Source: Marinobacter halotolerans (GTDB lineage: Bacteria; Pseudomonadota; Gammaproteobacteria; Pseudomonadales; Oleiphilaceae). Taken from it: 64,000 nt of DNA. Both the position numbers and the translations under genes were made by a program. Location of the stretch: assembly GCF_008795985.1 (NCBI RefSeq), contig NZ_VMHP01000001.1, positions 1,736,001-1,800,000 on the forward strand. The letters run 5' to 3'. The notes under the pieces are model-generated. The model was not told the DNA's origin. It did not search any database and worked only from the letters and a program-made list of their open reading frames with translations. Each line of letters starts with the position of its first letter. Position 1 is the stretch's first letter. This document shows positions 34,474 to 43,631 of this stretch, one piece after another.

Positions 34474-35361
34474 CTATTGAAGCGTCCGGCGGTTGCCGTT
34501 GCGGTACTCCGGCGCAATGTATTCCTGGATATCTGACTTGAACCTGGTAATCAGGTCACTGTTGTCGTGATCCCAGGGGTGGAAGCCGGGTTTGAAGTAT
34601 TCCAGCCAGGTCGGGATCAGGCTGGAAAAGGTACCGTTACGGCCCCAGAGTCGCCACAGGCCGCCGGCCGCGCCTTTCAGGGAGAACCCCTTGCGATCAT
34701 TCAGCATCATGCGGGCGGTGCAGTAACTGCCCATAGCGCCCAGCGCCGCGGTGCTGAACAGAAGGTAGAAAGCGCGTTCAGCGTAGGTGCCGCCGGCTTG
34801 CTGAAAAACGTCATAGGCGACTGACTTGTGTTCGGTCTCCTCAATGGCGTGCCACACCCAGAGAGGGCGCATGGTTTCGTGCATATCCTCTCGCACGTCG
34901 TCCCGGGCCAGCAGCATGTCGGCCATCATGGCGGTGAGATGTTCCAGCGCACAGGTGATGGCCAGCTGGTGTCGCTCAGGTAGTTTTTTGGCAATGCCCA
35001 ACACCACCGCCAGATGGGCTTCCAGTTTCTCCACTGGCATGCCCTGGTCGCGCACATGCTGGTTCATGGCGATGTGTTCCAGCGAATGCATGGCTTCCTG
35101 ACCGATAAAGCCACTCACTTCCTGCTTTAGCTGCGGGTCGGTGAGGATGCTGCGAAAGTGTCTTACAGAGTCCACAAAAAACTGTTCCCCCTGGGGGAAA
35201 AGAACGGACAGCGCATTCATTGTGTGGCTGATCAGGTAGTTTTCCGCCACCCAGTAACGGGGCACCTGTTCACCGAATTCGAATCCCATACGCTGGGGTT
35301 TTATCTCCACATTCTCGGGCGTTCGTGCCGCGGGTTTGGTGGCGGTTCCGGTTGTCTGCAT
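34474..35361 (-). CDS. PF10118 predicted metal-dependent hydrolase
   Basis: The 295-residue protein belongs to the family annotated as metal-dependent hydrolases: PRYWVAENYLISHTMNALSV, FPQGEQFFVDSVRHFRSIL, FIGQEAMHSLEHIAMNQ (E-x-x-H), and WVWHAIEETEHKSVAYDV (E-E-x-x-H). These E-x-x-H pairs resemble ferritin-like or diiron carboxylate proteins; the activity is unproven. AGGAG precedes the ATG. It is divergent from the AraC-type gene, a common regulator/target layout. Confidence 0.85.
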   Translation of the reverse strand: MQTTGTATKPAARTPENVEIKPQRMGFEFGEQVPRYWVAENYLISHTMNALSVLFPQGEQFFVDSVRHFRSILTDPQLKQEVSGFIGQEAMHSLEHIAMNQHVRDQGMPVEKLEAHLAVVLGIAKKLPERHQLAITCALEHLTAMMADMLLARDDVREDMHETMRPLWVWHAIEETEHKSVAYDVFQQAGGTYAERAFYLLFSTAALGAMGSYCTARMMLNDRKGFSLKGAAGGLWRLWGRNGTFSSLIPTWLEYFKPGFHPWDHDNSDLITRFKSDIQEYIAPEYRNGNRRTLQ

Positions 35362-35521
35362 GGTTTTCTCCTCAGCGCGTTCGCGCAGTGACTGATGTCA
35401 TGGATCCAGTCTGAGGGAGTCCAGCCGGGCCGGGAATGCGCGAAGGGGACGGAGGTCGTGGAATCAGGGCCAGTCGGCGCAAAGGGTTTGCGTTCCATTG
35501 ACTGGATTGACGGCGCCCCTA

Positions 35522-35554
35522 CCCCCATGCAGCCACAGCCCCGGGGTATGGGGG
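35522..35554. promoter_or_regulatory. Inverted repeat upstream of the AraC-type gene
   Basis: CCCCCAT (35522-35528) and ATGGGGG (35548-35554) form a 7-bp dyad with 19-bp spacing, 50 bp before the AraC-type start and 160 bp from the divergent hydrolase. It could be a regulator site or an RNA hairpin; evidence is symmetry only. The rest of 35362-35603 shows no further feature. Confidence 0.3.
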
Positions 35555-35603
35555 CTCTGTTAGGATCAGATCAGGTGCGCCAACCGACAATAAAGGAAAC
35601 GCA

Positions 35604-36710
35604 ATGACAAACGCTGGCCCGGATCGAGAGCGGCAGATGCTGGGACTGTTCCTGGTCCCGGGTGTTTACATGCGCGTACTGGCGGATGTGGTGCGTCAGC
35701 TGGGGCATAACGAGCGCGGCCTCTACGAGGGGCTGAGTTTTGGTCCGGCAGATCTGGCTTCCAACGACAGCCGCGTGTTCGTTACCGACGCCATTGTAAT
35801 GACCGAACGCGCCCTGGCGATGGCGGGCAATCAGGGGCTAAGCTTTCTGCTGGCCCGGGAACTGCGGGTCACTATCCATGGCACGCTGGGTTTCGCCGCG
35901 CTGACCAGCCCCACCCTGTCCGGAGCGCTGGATTCGGTGCGCCGCTACCTGCAACTGCGGGTGCCCTTCCTGACCATCAGCCTCACCGACACCGGTAAGG
36001 AAATGCTGGTGCGGCTGCGTTCGGAGTTCGAGTTGCCCCGCCAGACTCCATTTCTTGCCGAAACTGTGGGGGCCACGCTGATCATGCTGACGGAGCAGCT
36101 CATCGACCGGGACGATGCACAGCAAAAAGGATACGCCCTGGAGCACGGTAAACTTCCCGGCGTGAAAGTGCAGCTCAGTGCGCCGGAGCCCGACTATTAC
36201 CGCAGCTTTGCCCACCAGCTACCGGTGCGCTTTGAATACGGCCAGCCCCAGGAAACCCTGGTCTTTCCCAAGGGTCTGCTGGATGTGAAAATGCGTCTGG
36301 CGGATGCTGACGCGTCCCGGATGGCCCGGGAGCAGTGCGAGTTCGAATTGCAAAAGGCGCTGAAAGACCAGGGGGATATCGCTCACGCCGTGCAGAACGT
36401 GTTACATATGACTCCTGGTCCGCTGCCGTCGCTGGACAGCATGGCCGAGCGCTTCTGCGTGTCATCTCGCACGCTCAAGCGACGTCTGGCGGAAAAAGAC
36501 ACCACCTACCGTGAAATTGTCGAGGCGGTGCTCAAGGACCGGGCAATTCAGTTGCTGCGCTACACTAACCAGTCGGTCAGCGAGATTGCCTTCGAACTGG
36601 GGTATGCGGATCTGTCCAATTTCAGCCGGGCCTTCCGCAAATGGACCGGCAAATCCGCTGGCGAATTCCGCCAGGAGGGCCCGGATCCTGCACCGGAAGT
36701 GGGGCCCTGA
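35604..36710 (+). CDS. AraC family transcriptional regulator (OruR/ArgR-like, Arabinose_bd type)
   Basis: The 368-residue protein has an N-terminal effector domain of the 'Arabinose_bd' type (FVTDAIVMTERALAMAG; GTLGFAALTSPTLSGALDSV) and a C-terminal AraC double helix-turn-helix: PSLDSMAERFCVSSRTLKRR, then AIQLLRYTNQSVSEIAFELG and YADLSNFSRAFRKWTG. Relatives in lipid-degrading bacteria sense fatty or aromatic metabolites, but the ligand is unknown. It probably controls the divergent PF10118 gene. Confidence 0.9.
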   Translation: MTNAGPDRERQMLGLFLVPGVYMRVLADVVRQLGHNERGLYEGLSFGPADLASNDSRVFVTDAIVMTERALAMAGNQGLSFLLARELRVTIHGTLGFAALTSPTLSGALDSVRRYLQLRVPFLTISLTDTGKEMLVRLRSEFELPRQTPFLAETVGATLIMLTEQLIDRDDAQQKGYALEHGKLPGVKVQLSAPEPDYYRSFAHQLPVRFEYGQPQETLVFPKGLLDVKMRLADADASRMAREQCEFELQKALKDQGDIAHAVQNVLHMTPGPLPSLDSMAERFCVSSRTLKRRLAEKDTTYREIVEAVLKDRAIQLLRYTNQSVSEIAFELGYADLSNFSRAFRKWTGKSAGEFRQEGPDPAPEVGP

Positions 36711-36759
36711 GTCCTGACCCACTGGCACACACAAACCACGGCTACAAGGAAACCAGATC

Positions 36760-37170
36760 ATGGCACCTGTTCAGGATACGCACAGTAAAATCATCGGCTA
36801 CCTGCTCTGGATTTTTGGCTTCCTCGGGGCCCACCGGTTCTATTTCGGCAAACCGGTGACCGGAACCATCTGGTTCTTTACCTTTGGCCTTTTCTTCATC
36901 GGCTGGATTATCGACCTGTTCCTGATCCCCGCCATGGACCGCGAGGCCGATCTTCGCTACGAATCAGGGGTTGTGGACTACAACATCAGCTGGATTCTGC
37001 TCACTTTCGTTGGCGTACTCGGTATTCACCGCATGTACATGGGCAAGTGGCTGACGGGCATACTCTACCTGCTGACCGGCGGTCTTTTCCTGGTGGGCGT
37101 GCTCTATGATTTCTGGACCATGAACGAGCAGATAACCGTTCGCAACCACGAGATCGCCTCTGGGCTCTGA
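36760..37170 (+). CDS. Tandem TM2-domain membrane protein
   Basis: The 136-residue protein contains two TM2 modules. The first is YLLWIFGFLGAHRFYFGKPV, then GTIWFFTFGLFFIGWIIDLF. The second is WILLTFVGVLGIHRMYMGKW, then LTGILYLLTGGLFLVGVLYD. Each is a G-x-x-G/x-H-R-F/M-Y-x-G/M-K turn between two helices. Function unknown. AAGGAA lies upstream of the ATG. It stands alone between the AraC gene and the convergent wax synthase gene. Confidence 0.86.
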   Translation: MAPVQDTHSKIIGYLLWIFGFLGAHRFYFGKPVTGTIWFFTFGLFFIGWIIDLFLIPAMDREADLRYESGVVDYNISWILLTFVGVLGIHRMYMGKWLTGILYLLTGGLFLVGVLYDFWTMNEQITVRNHEIASGL

Positions 37171-37182
37171 TTTCATCAGGCC

Positions 37183-38550
37183 TCAGAGACCCCAGGCCGC
37201 TTCCAGCTCCGCCAGCCCCTCTTCCAGGTAGTCCAGCATACGTTGCAGGCTTGGAAGGGTACGGCGGCAACCGATCAGGCCGAACTCGATCTGGTCACAG
37301 TAGCTGGTCAGGGTCATGTTCAGGGCGATGCGGTCCATGGCGATGGAGACCGGATACATGCCTTCCAGCTTCGCACCGTTCCAGTAACTGGGCTCTTTCG
37401 GGCCAGGCACATTGGAAATCACCACGTTGAAGGTTTGCCACTTGGGTGCCATCCCCGTCAGCAGGTTGAAACTGGCCGGGGCCAGCAACATGGCGGTGTA
37501 GTTCAGGATTTCCTCTGCCGACATGCTGGCATACCGTTCCTTTGACGCCTTCACATCCTCGTGGATATAGCTTAGCCGCTGGGCCGCGTCGTTCAGATGC
37601 GTGCCGAGGGACGCCAGAATAATGCCGACCTGATTGCCTTCGGAACTGTCGTCCTTGCGCAGGGAAACCGGCACCATCGCGACCAGAGGTTTCTCCGGCA
37701 GGGCGTCCTGGTTCATAAGATAGGTGCGAAGAGCAGTGGCGCACATGGCCATCACCACGTCATTGACCGTTGTTTCCGACGCCTTGCAGACGGCGCGAAT
37801 GCGTTTCAGGCAGTAGGACTGGGCGGCAAATCGGCGGGAGCCGGTAATCTTGCCGTTCAGCACACACTGGGGCGCGTGGAAGATGGAATCGTAGGCGGGG
37901 TCTTTCCGGGCCCGGTTGACGGTACTCAACAGTGCTTTGGATACCGCCGGCACAGTGCCCAGCTGCTTGCCCGATTCGCCCAGTAGATGGGCGACATTCC
38001 GCCACATGGACGGGCCATTGTCACTTGTGCCTGTGCGGCTGCGCCGGGGCAGGCTCCAGATCGGCGGCATGTCCCGCTGCTCCGGATCGTCGGACAGCAT
38101 ACGCTGAAACAGGCGCATGGCGGATACACCATCCACCAGGGAATGATGCACCTTGGTATAGACTGCAAACTGGCGGTCTTGCAGTCCCTCGATCAGATGA
38201 AACTCCCACAGCGGCCGTTCCCGGTCCATCAGGTGGCTGTGCTCCGTGGATACAAACGCCAGCAGTTCCCGAATACGCCCGGGCGTGGGCAGGGCTTCAA
38301 ACCGGAAATGGTGTTCCAGGTCCAGATGTTCGTCTTCCACCCAGACCGGCTGACCGAACCGGCTGTCCAGCCGGCGATCAAAAGGCGCCGTGACGGTCGT
38401 CTGTTCCCGCAACTGGTTGGCAAGCTGCGACACGTAGTAGTCCGGCGCGTCCTCAGGGAATGAGAACAGTTGCAGACCTCCCACGTGCATCGGCTGCTGG
38501 CGCTTTTCCATCCACAGGAAAACCTGGTCTACCGGGCTGAGTCGTTTCAT
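37183..38550 (-). CDS. Wax ester synthase / diacylglycerol O-acyltransferase (WS/DGAT)
   Basis: The bifunctional enzyme transfers acyl groups from acyl-CoA to long-chain alcohols or diacylglycerol, giving storage wax esters or triacylglycerols. The 455-residue protein starts MKRLSPVDQVFLWMEK and has PLWEFHLIEGL, the catalytic H135-H136-S-L-V-D140-G (consensus HHxxxDG), TVNDVVMAMCATALRTYL (ND motif), and a C-terminal SNVPGPKEPSYWNGAKLEG. All key residues are present. Marinobacter genomes carry several such paralogues. Confidence 0.94.
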   Translation of the reverse strand: MKRLSPVDQVFLWMEKRQQPMHVGGLQLFSFPEDAPDYYVSQLANQLREQTTVTAPFDRRLDSRFGQPVWVEDEHLDLEHHFRFEALPTPGRIRELLAFVSTEHSHLMDRERPLWEFHLIEGLQDRQFAVYTKVHHSLVDGVSAMRLFQRMLSDDPEQRDMPPIWSLPRRSRTGTSDNGPSMWRNVAHLLGESGKQLGTVPAVSKALLSTVNRARKDPAYDSIFHAPQCVLNGKITGSRRFAAQSYCLKRIRAVCKASETTVNDVVMAMCATALRTYLMNQDALPEKPLVAMVPVSLRKDDSSEGNQVGIILASLGTHLNDAAQRLSYIHEDVKASKERYASMSAEEILNYTAMLLAPASFNLLTGMAPKWQTFNVVISNVPGPKEPSYWNGAKLEGMYPVSIAMDRIALNMTLTSYCDQIEFGLIGCRRTLPSLQRMLDYLEEGLAELEAAWGL

Positions 38551-38760
38551 CAGGGTACTCTTTTTGTTTTGATAGTCGTTGCAAATGCAGTGTTGCAGTA
38601 TTTTGCGAGACGCGAAAGCTCCGGCGGATTCATTTTTGGGCAGGCCATCGGTCGATTGATTATCAGCGGCAATGCAGGTCTGCCGGGCCTTATGCCTCGT
38701 AAATCTGTTTTAAGCCACTACCGGAAGCATTATCGCCACCGTCTTGTAAGGAGAGCACCT

Positions 38761-39846
38761 TTGAAACCGTTTTTCTGGCATCCCGCACTTTGGGTACTGC
38801 TGCTATTGGGCCTTCCCCTTGCCCAGGCACAGGCCCAGAGCATGCCCAGTGTGGCGTTGGGAAAGGTGACAGAGTCCCAGATCATCAGTGAAATAAAGCT
38901 CAATGGCACCGTGAACGCCCTGCGCAGCTCCCGATTGTCTTCCGCGGTGTCCGGGTTGATTGAAAGGGTCGCGGTTGATGCCGGTGACCGGGTGTCGGAA
39001 GGTGACCTGCTGATTGCGCTGGAGGACGAGACAGCGACGTTCGACCGTAACGAATCCCGCGCAGCCCTGAATGAGGCGGAAGTTCGGGTGGCGGAGGCTC
39101 AAAGACGTCTGGATGAGGCCCTTGCCCTGGGTGCAGGCAGCAACATTGCGGCCACCGAGGTACGCAGCCGTGAGGCGGAGTTGGCAGCTGCCAGGGCGTC
39201 TGTTGCCCGATTGCAGGCCCGGCTGGGCCGTCTGCAGGTTGACCTGGATCGCCATAGTGTTCGGGCGCCTTTCAGCGGTGTGGTCAGTCAGCGATCAGTG
39301 GATCTTGGTGAGTGGGTGGTGCCCGGTGACGAGCTGATGACCCTGGTGGACACCAACAACCTGCGTCTGGATTTCGCGGTGCCCCAGAGCGTCTACAGCC
39401 GGATTTCCGACCAGTCCCGCCTGCTGATTCAGTCGGCCGCGGCGGACCAGGACCCCGTCGAGGCCAGGATAGCAGTGTGGGTACCGGTAACCGATGCCCG
39501 CGCCCGAACCTTCCTGTTGCGGGCCGAAGCCCCGGCATCAAAGACTCTGCTTCCGGGAATGTCCGTTGAGGGGCTGTTACAGGTCAGCACCGGCGAACAG
39601 GGCCTGACGGTGTCCCGGGATGCCATCAACCGGTATCCGGAAGGTCGTACCACCGTATGGATTGCCGAACCGGCGGATGAAGACCGCTATAAGGTCCGTG
39701 AGAAGCGGGTCTCCCTGGGTGGCAGCTTCAGCAACCGGGTGGAAGTGCTGAGCGGACTGGAAGGTGGCGAACAGGTGGTTGTGCGAGGCAACGAATCCCT
39801 GCGTGAAGGAACCCAGGTGCGCCTGGCCGAACGGAGCGCGCGCTGA
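38761..39846 (+). CDS. RND efflux periplasmic adaptor (membrane fusion) subunit
   Basis: The 361-residue adaptor has an N-terminal signal peptide (KPFFWHPALWVLLLLGLPLA, cut near QAQ). Lipoyl halves follow: LSSAVSGLIERVAVDAGDRV and VRAPFSGVVSQRSVDLGEWV. A coiled-coil hairpin between them is rich in A, E and R (NEAEVRVAEAQRRLDEALAL). TTG 38761 is the likely start: AGGAG lies seven bases before it and the signal peptide is then N-terminal, although the frame is open to 38470. It ends overlapping the pump gene by one base (TGATG). Confidence 0.88.
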   Translation: MKPFFWHPALWVLLLLGLPLAQAQAQSMPSVALGKVTESQIISEIKLNGTVNALRSSRLSSAVSGLIERVAVDAGDRVSEGDLLIALEDETATFDRNESRAALNEAEVRVAEAQRRLDEALALGAGSNIAATEVRSREAELAAARASVARLQARLGRLQVDLDRHSVRAPFSGVVSQRSVDLGEWVVPGDELMTLVDTNNLRLDFAVPQSVYSRISDQSRLLIQSAAADQDPVEARIAVWVPVTDARARTFLLRAEAPASKTLLPGMSVEGLLQVSTGEQGLTVSRDAINRYPEGRTTVWIAEPADEDRYKVREKRVSLGGSFSNRVEVLSGLEGGEQVVVRGNESLREGTQVRLAERSAR

Positions 39847-42800
39847 TGTTCTCCGGAGTGATACGACACGGCACTCTGGTTGCCGTCATTACGCTTATTT
39901 TCGCGGTTATTGGCGCCGTAGCCGCGTTACGCATCCCGATTCAGATGATCCCTGACCTGGAGACCCGCACGGTGACCGTGGAAACCCGGTGGCCGGGTGC
40001 GACCCCTCAGGACATCGAAAAAGAAATCCTGATCGAACAGGAACAGTACCTTCGCAATGTGCCCAACCTGAGTGAGATGGTGTCCAGTGCCTCCAGCGGA
40101 TCTGCGGAAATCGAACTGGAATTTCCCTTTGGCGTGGATATCACTGAAACGCTGATCCAGGTGAACAATGCCCTGAGCCAGGTGTCGGATTACCCACAGA
40201 ATGTGGATGAGCCGCGCATCGTGGCAGCGTCTTTTTCCTCGAACGCGTTCATGTATTTCCGCATCACCACCCTGCCGGACAATCCCCGGGAGCTGGACAT
40301 CGAACTGATGGGGGATTTTGTCGAGGACCGGGTACGCCCACGGATGGAAAGTGTTTCCGGCGTATCGGAAGTGCGCGTGGGTGGCGCCGCCGACCGCCAG
40401 ATGCAGATTCTGGTGGACGAAGCGGCCCTGGCCCAACGGGGTCTGAGCCTGCTGGATTTGCGGGATGCGATTAATTCACGCAATCAGGACGTATCCGGCG
40501 GAGAAGTGGCGGCCGGTAAACGCCGGTATCTGCTGCGGACCGTAGGCCGCTTCCGTGACCTGGAAGAACTGCGCAATCTGGTGGTGTCCCGTCAGGGTGA
40601 CAGTGTGGTGCGTCTGTCGGAGGTCGCCAGCGTTCAACAGGGACATTCGCGAATCCGGGAAATCTCCTGGATTGACAGTCAACGGGCCATCAGCCTGTCG
40701 GTAAGGCGAGAAGCCGGTTCCAACGTTATCCGCATCAAGGAACAGATGCTGGACGAGGTTGAGCGCATCAATGCCGAGGTACTGGAACCGGAGGGCATGC
40801 GGCTTGCGCTGACTGCCGACGATGCCCGTTACGTGCAGGCTTCCATCGCCAACGTCTGGACGAATCTGGGCATCGGTGCCGCCTTTGCCACTCTGGTGAT
40901 GTTCCTGTTTCTGCGTTCCGGCAAGGCCACGCTCACCGGTGTCATCGGTATTCCCCTCTGTGCCATCGCCGCCTTTCTGGGGCTGATGATTACCGGTCGC
41001 ACCATTAACGTTATTTCGCTGGCGGGTGTGGCGTTTGCCATCGGTATGACGGTGGACAACAGCATTGTGGTGCTGGAGAACATCGAGCGCCACCGGCGTC
41101 TGGGGCTGGACCGGTTCGAGTCGGCCCTGAAAGGCGTGAAGGAAGTCTGGCCGGCGGTGCTGGCGTCCACTACCACAACCATGCTGGTGTTCCTGCCCAT
41201 ACTGTTCATCGAGGAAGAGGCCGGCCAGCTCTACTCGGATGTGGCCATTGCCATCTCGGCGGCTATTCTGGCGTCCATGTTGATCGCGGTGACCGTGATT
41301 CCGGCATTGAGCGCCCGGCTCGATTTCGGAAACCGTAACAGCAACGCCGATGCCCAGGGCAATGTGGTGTCCGGCGGCTGGGCCGGCGGTATTGTCAAAG
41401 CGGTACGCTGGATGGTGAGCGGGCGGTTAAGGCGCCTGGTGGTTATAGGCGGCACCGTTGCCGCGAGCCTGTGGGTCATCCTGTTCCTGACCCCACCGGC
41501 GGAATATCTGCCGGAAGGGGAAGAACCGAAAACCTTCGCATACATGAGCGCCCCGCCGGGCTACAATCTGGACGAAATGGCGGCCATCGCCCAGCAGGTA
41601 GAGGATTACTTTCTGCCCCACGTAAATGCCGAACCGGGGCCCTATGAGAGCGGTGAAACGCCGGTGCCGCCCATGGCGTATCTGAATCTGGAGGCCACGC
41701 CCACCAGCATCCGCATCATTTCGGAGACCATCAACCCGAGTCACATTGATGCGCTGATGGCGGAAATTACCGGTTTCTACGAACAGTTTCCCGGCATGAG
41801 GGCGTTTGCCGCCAAGGGGTCGATCATTTCCAGTAACGATGGCGGCACCCGAAGTATCAGCCTGGACATCTCCGGGCCGGATCTGGTGTCCATTTACCGG
41901 GTCGCCAACATCGCCTACGAGCGGGCCCGTAGCATTTTCGACAACCCCCGTATCCAGAGCAGGCCCTCGACTTTGTCGCTTGCACAACCGCTGATTCAGG
42001 TGCGGCCGGATTGGGATCGCGCGGCCGAGCTGGGCCTGGATACCGAAGCCATCGGCTTCACCGTGGCGTCGCTGACGGAAGGCTCCTATGTGGATGATTT
42101 CTTCCTGGAAGACGACAAGATCGATATCTACCTGTATGGCAGTGGCGGCGGAAATCCGGGGCTGGCGAAACTCCCGGACGTGATGGTTCACACGCCCCAG
42201 GGCGCAACCCTGCCGCTCTCAAGCCTGGCCAGCATCGAGGAAACCGTGGACACCAGTACCGTCCGGCGGCTGGACGGCCGGCGTACTGTCACTCTGAACG
42301 TGATTCCGCCGGACGACGTGCCCCTGGAAGTGGGTGTGCAGCGGGTGCAAACGGAACTGCTGGGCGCCATGCGGGACAGCGGTGAGATCCCACTTGATGT
42401 GGCCATCGACATCTCCGGCGCCAGCGACCAGCTGAATGCGACCAAGGAGGCGCTGACCGGTAATTTCCTGATTGCGTTGGTGATTGTCTACCTGTTGCTG
42501 GTAGCCATCTTCGCCCACTGGGGTTTCCCGTTGCTGATCCTGACGGCTATTCCGCTGGGCATTGCCGGCGGTATTGTGGGTCTGTCGCTGATGAATCTGG
42601 TGGGTGGCCTGATACCGCTGATCGGGCTGCGGCCTCTCAGTCAGCCATTCGACATGATTACCATGCTGGGCTTTCTCATTCTGATGGGTACGGTGGTGAA
42701 CAACCCGATTCTGGTGGTGGAACAGGCCCGGCAAAATCTCAGGCATCGCGCAACCTCGGTGGTGGATGCGGTCGTCATGGCCGTGGAAACCCGACTGCGG

Positions 42801-42998
42801 CCCATTGCCATGACAACCCTGACCACCATCTGCGGCCTGTCACCATTGGTGTTCCTGCCGGGCGAAGGCACGGAGCTGTACCGTGGCGTCGGTGCCATCG
42901 TCCTGTTCGGACTGTTGGGCGCTGCCACCGTCACCCTGACCTTCCTGCCGGCGCTTACCGTGTTTGTTTTGGGGTGGCGGCGTAGGACTGTTGCCTAA
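39846..42998 (+). CDS. RND efflux pump inner-membrane subunit
   Basis: The 1050-residue AcrB/MdtBC-like proton-driven transporter has a first helix at residues 8-28, DNSIVVLENIERHRRLGLDR (RND D-N-x-I-V-V-x-E-N box), FLIALVIVYLLLVAIFAHWG and GTVVNNPILVVEQARQNLRH. Two large periplasmic loops lie between. The start overlaps the adaptor stop, so the two are translationally coupled. No outer-membrane TolC-type gene is adjacent, so it probably uses a shared outer channel. The substrate is unknown. Confidence 0.93.
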   Translation: MFSGVIRHGTLVAVITLIFAVIGAVAALRIPIQMIPDLETRTVTVETRWPGATPQDIEKEILIEQEQYLRNVPNLSEMVSSASSGSAEIELEFPFGVDITETLIQVNNALSQVSDYPQNVDEPRIVAASFSSNAFMYFRITTLPDNPRELDIELMGDFVEDRVRPRMESVSGVSEVRVGGAADRQMQILVDEAALAQRGLSLLDLRDAINSRNQDVSGGEVAAGKRRYLLRTVGRFRDLEELRNLVVSRQGDSVVRLSEVASVQQGHSRIREISWIDSQRAISLSVRREAGSNVIRIKEQMLDEVERINAEVLEPEGMRLALTADDARYVQASIANVWTNLGIGAAFATLVMFLFLRSGKATLTGVIGIPLCAIAAFLGLMITGRTINVISLAGVAFAIGMTVDNSIVVLENIERHRRLGLDRFESALKGVKEVWPAVLASTTTTMLVFLPILFIEEEAGQLYSDVAIAISAAILASMLIAVTVIPALSARLDFGNRNSNADAQGNVVSGGWAGGIVKAVRWMVSGRLRRLVVIGGTVAASLWVILFLTPPAEYLPEGEEPKTFAYMSAPPGYNLDEMAAIAQQVEDYFLPHVNAEPGPYESGETPVPPMAYLNLEATPTSIRIISETINPSHIDALMAEITGFYEQFPGMRAFAAKGSIISSNDGGTRSISLDISGPDLVSIYRVANIAYERARSIFDNPRIQSRPSTLSLAQPLIQVRPDWDRAAELGLDTEAIGFTVASLTEGSYVDDFFLEDDKIDIYLYGSGGGNPGLAKLPDVMVHTPQGATLPLSSLASIEETVDTSTVRRLDGRRTVTLNVIPPDDVPLEVGVQRVQTELLGAMRDSGEIPLDVAIDISGASDQLNATKEALTGNFLIALVIVYLLLVAIFAHWGFPLLILTAIPLGIAGGIVGLSLMNLVGGLIPLIGLRPLSQPFDMITMLGFLILMGTVVNNPILVVEQARQNLRHRATSVVDAVVMAVETRLRPIAMTTLTTICGLSPLVFLPGEGTELYRGVGAIVLFGLLGAATVTLTFLPALTVFVLGWRRRTVA

Positions 42999-43002
42999 GT
43001 CC

Positions 43003-43025
43003 TTGGGGGAGTCGCCACCCCCCAA
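43003..43025 (+). terminator. Hairpin after the RND pump gene
   Basis: TTGGGGG (43003-43009) and CCCCCAA (43019-43025) form a GC-rich 7-bp stem with a 9-nt loop right after the pump stop codon. There is no T-run, so termination strength is doubtful. Confidence 0.3.
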
Positions 43026-43073
43026 ATCGGCTTTTCGGGCTAGGGCACGGGCCTGTCGGGGTAAAAGAACGCT

Positions 43074-43442
43074 CTATGCGACAGCAGACTCTTTATTAGC
43101 TGCCGGGATTTCTACACGGACGTTTTCGCCATCCAGCAGGACCGGGTAGGTTTTGACCTTTACGGTCTCATCTTCCAGGCACTGACCGGTTTCCAGGTTG
43201 AAGTGCTGCTTGTAAAGCGGTGAAGCCACCACCGGCTGACCTTTCAGATCCCCGGTAATGCCCCTTGCCAGCACGTTCTTCCCGGTAAACGGATCGGTAT
43301 GGCTAATCGCAAACAGCGCCGGCAACCGATGCGGCAGATAAAACACCGCCACGGGTCCATCTTCAGTCCAGACCGCAACGCCGGATTCTGCAATCAAGTC
43401 ATCAACCGTACAAACAACATCCCAACTCGTCTGTGTCTTCAT
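43074..43442 (-). CDS. nirD: Nitrite reductase (NADH) small subunit
   Basis: NirD is the Rieske-like small partner of the NirB siroheme nitrite reductase, which reduces nitrite to ammonium. The 122-residue protein shows DVVCTVDDLIAESGVAVWTE, FYLPHRLPALFAISHTDPFT, NVLARGITGDLKGQPVVASP and LYKQHFNLETGQCLED, as in assimilatory NirD. It lacks Rieske Cys-His pairs, normal for NirD. ATG 43442 is supported by GGAG upstream. Last gene of the FAD oxidoreductase-nirB-nirD operon, 189 bp after nirB. Confidence 0.92.
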   Translation of the reverse strand: MKTQTSWDVVCTVDDLIAESGVAVWTEDGPVAVFYLPHRLPALFAISHTDPFTGKNVLARGITGDLKGQPVVASPLYKQHFNLETGQCLEDETVKVKTYPVLLDGENVRVEIPAANKESAVA

Positions 43443-43534
43443 AACGTTCTCCAATCTCTTAACGGTCCTTCCACGTCATCAGCGTGAAACCCAATAAATC
43501 TGTAAGCCGCGACAACTCATAGTCCAGTGAGTGT

Positions 43535-43577
43535 GGGGGTCGGAATTTTTTCCCAAGGGAAAACAATTCCGACCCCC
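43535..43577. repeat. REP-like palindrome between nirB and nirD
   Basis: The arms GGGGGTCGGAATT (43535-43547) and AATTCCGACCCCC (43565-43577) are perfect complements. The stem continues inside as TTTTCCC/GGGAAAA with one bulged C, giving about 20 paired bases around a tiny loop. Its near-perfect symmetry and position inside an operon fit a REP-type element, the kind spread by single-strand (Y1/RAYT) transposases. No second copy was seen in this window. It could also protect or process the operon mRNA. Confidence 0.7.
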
Positions 43578-43631
43578 GCGCTCCACCCCAATCTATAAGT
43601 CCTGCAGTCCCAGACTCCCGAGTTACCAGTC

